Source of the DNA: Pseudomonas sp.
Lineage (GTDB): Bacteria; Pseudomonadota; Gammaproteobacteria; Pseudomonadales; Pseudomonadaceae
DNA: 53,362 nucleotides
Direction of reading: 5' to 3'
NCBI RefSeq assembly: GCF_030698175.1
Contig: NZ_JAUYNT010000012.1
Coordinates: 1-53,362, forward strand
The position numbers and the translations under genes are program-made. Below are positions 52,470 to 53,362 of the stretch, piece after piece (the stretch's first letter is position 1; each line of letters begins with the position of its first letter). Under the pieces are notes generated by a model, which worked only from the letters and a program-made list of their open reading frames with translations, was not told where the DNA came from and ran no database searches.

Positions 52470-52741
52470 TGCGATCACCCAGTCTTGAGGGTTTGTCGTC
52501 TACCTATGGTCTGCCTGGGCTAAGCCATTAGCCACGCCACCTTTCAGAGTGATTGCCTTGATCGCGAGATGTCATTTGGCTACTATCGCGCGTCGTATTT
52601 TTAACGTTATTTGTGCAGGCATGAATGTTGTCGGTTTCTCGACGCTTCCCCCTTGCTTAATTCAGCCGTTAGGTTCGCAGGCTAGTGTCACCCGGCGAAC
52701 ATCGGTCAGCGGCTATGGATGCTGTAGAAGAAGGGACTCTA

Positions 52742-53362
52742 ATGCACGACGAACACCCAGAATCGGCTATTCAAGCTGAGGCCGACACCGGCCTCGCCTG
52801 CCTGGTCATGCTCGCGCGCTTCCATAACGTAGCCGCCTCGCCCGAGCAGCTGGCCCACGAACACCTCGACAACGGCCGGCAGTTTGCCAAGCCTGAGTTA
52901 CTGCTGGCGGCTAAGCAGCTGGGCCTGAAAGCCAAGTTCGTGCGCAGCAAGGTCGAGCGCCTGGAGCACACCCCACTTCCCGCGATTGCCGCCAGCCAAG
53001 ACGGCCGCTTCTTTATCATCGCCCGCCTGGACGACGGTAAAGCCCTGATCCATGACCCGCTGGTGCAGCGCCCAGAAGTGCTGCGTTTCGAGGAATTACA
53101 AGCGCGCTGGACCGGCGAGCTGATGCTAATCAGCTCCCAAGCCAGCCTCGCCGGTGAGCTGAGCAAGTTCGACTTCACCTGGTTTATCCCGGCCATCGTC
53201 AAATACCGCAAGCTGCTGGGTGAAGTGCTGCTGGTGTCCTTCGTGCTGCAGATCTTCGCGCTGTTGACTCCGCTGTTCTTTCAGGTGGTGATGGACAAGG
53301 TGCTGGTGCATCGCGGCCTCACTACCCTGGACGTAATCGCCGTCGGCCTGCTGGGCATCATG
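52742..53362 (+). CDS. HlyB-type type I secretion ABC transporter (partial, 5' end)
   Basis: The first 207 codons run off the window end. Residues about 10-135 form a C39-like domain without the catalytic Cys-Gly motif (TGLACLVMLARFHN in its place), as in HlyB, where it binds the RTX substrate. The stretch KFDFTWFIPAIVKYRKLLGE and TPLFFQVVMDKVLVHRG then begins the membrane domain and is nearly identical to the RtxB/HlyB clade. The full protein should be about 700 residues with a C-terminal ATPase. An HlyD and a TolC partner are expected further right. Confidence 0.93.
   Translation, partial: MHDEHPESAIQAEADTGLACLVMLARFHNVAASPEQLAHEHLDNGRQFAKPELLLAAKQLGLKAKFVRSKVERLEHTPLPAIAASQDGRFFIIARLDDGKALIHDPLVQRPEVLRFEELQARWTGELMLISSQASLAGELSKFDFTWFIPAIVKYRKLLGEVLLVSFVLQIFALLTPLFFQVVMDKVLVHRGLTTLDVIAVGLLGIM

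Larger units (their letters stand above)
51951..52741. other. eroded right flank of the integrated element
   Basis: No confident gene is present in these 791 bases apart from the uncertain minus-strand ORF and repeat array listed separately. Just after terS, an open stretch at about 51977-52159 (HVLAANAFLFVSREWSATDQ in part) looks like a fragment of a protein-coding gene. I found no tRNA-Thr sequence. From about 52560 the sequence returns to host-like composition leading to the secretion gene. Confidence 0.45.

Overview
The window looks like chromosomal DNA of a Pseudomonas species or close relative. The main pointers are a FabY-type ketoacyl synthase, an oprH-phoP-phoQ operon, an arcDABC arginine deiminase operon with an ANR/FNR-type box, a spermidine dehydrogenase, GC-rich codon use, and REP palindromes of the GTAGGAGCGG type. 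From memory, the block ydeP-like/fdhD/lysR/HAD phosphatase/nudE/cysQ/fabY and the arc and rml operons also lie close together in P. aeruginosa, although order and orientation differ here.

Layout. 0.2-1.7 kb: flavin monooxygenase ending in a REP element. 1.7-2.65 kb: gene-free inverted repeat pair. 2.65-5.27 kb: AT-rich, clearly foreign two-gene cassette (DNA-binding-like protein plus three-helix membrane protein), the best candidate for an undescribed, possibly anti-phage, system. 5.3-9.9 kb: small envelope proteins, then a cupredoxin translationally coupled to a GGDEF/EAL enzyme. 10.0-12.1 kb: oxidoreductase plus ECF41 sigma factor, with an upstream sequence that fits the ECF41 promoter rule. 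12.1-17.7 kb: DUF808 membrane protein, chemoreceptor, YceH, RecQ-family helicase. 17.7-18.8 kb: duplicated non-coding repeat with REP palindromes and decayed coding remnants. 18.8-24.5 kb: glycine-zipper protein, periplasmic binding protein, and a LysR/fdhD/molybdopterin oxidoreductase set. 24.6-31 kb: HAD nucleotidase, nudE (with a fossil copy of its 5' end), cysQ, TauE/SafE exporter, DUF4410 protein and fabY. 31.3-34.1 kb: oprH-phoP-phoQ behind a five-fold 11-bp-phased PhoP-box array. 34.2-36.5 kb: acyl-CoA synthetase remnant, REP doublet and spdH. 36.6-41.5 kb: arcDABC. 41.9-45.3 kb: rmlBDAC for dTDP-L-rhamnose.

45.37-52 kb is an integrated element. It begins with a 46-bp 3' tRNA-Thr fragment, followed by a tyrosine integrase, an AlpA-type regulator, a Toprim primase, a truncated DUF3987 protein, small accessory genes, an HGG-motif protein and a small-terminase-like protein. 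No capsid or tail genes are visible. This gene content resembles a phage satellite (PICI/P4-like) more than a prophage. Its right end is eroded: the expected intact tRNA-Thr is not seen, and an array of 23-bp repeats resembling an IS21-family end is present. The window closes inside the start of an HlyB-type type I secretion ABC transporter.

Start codons were chosen by ribosome binding sites, family N-termini and coupling overlaps (ATGA), which are frequent here. All identifications rest on motifs and remembered family features; no database search was possible.
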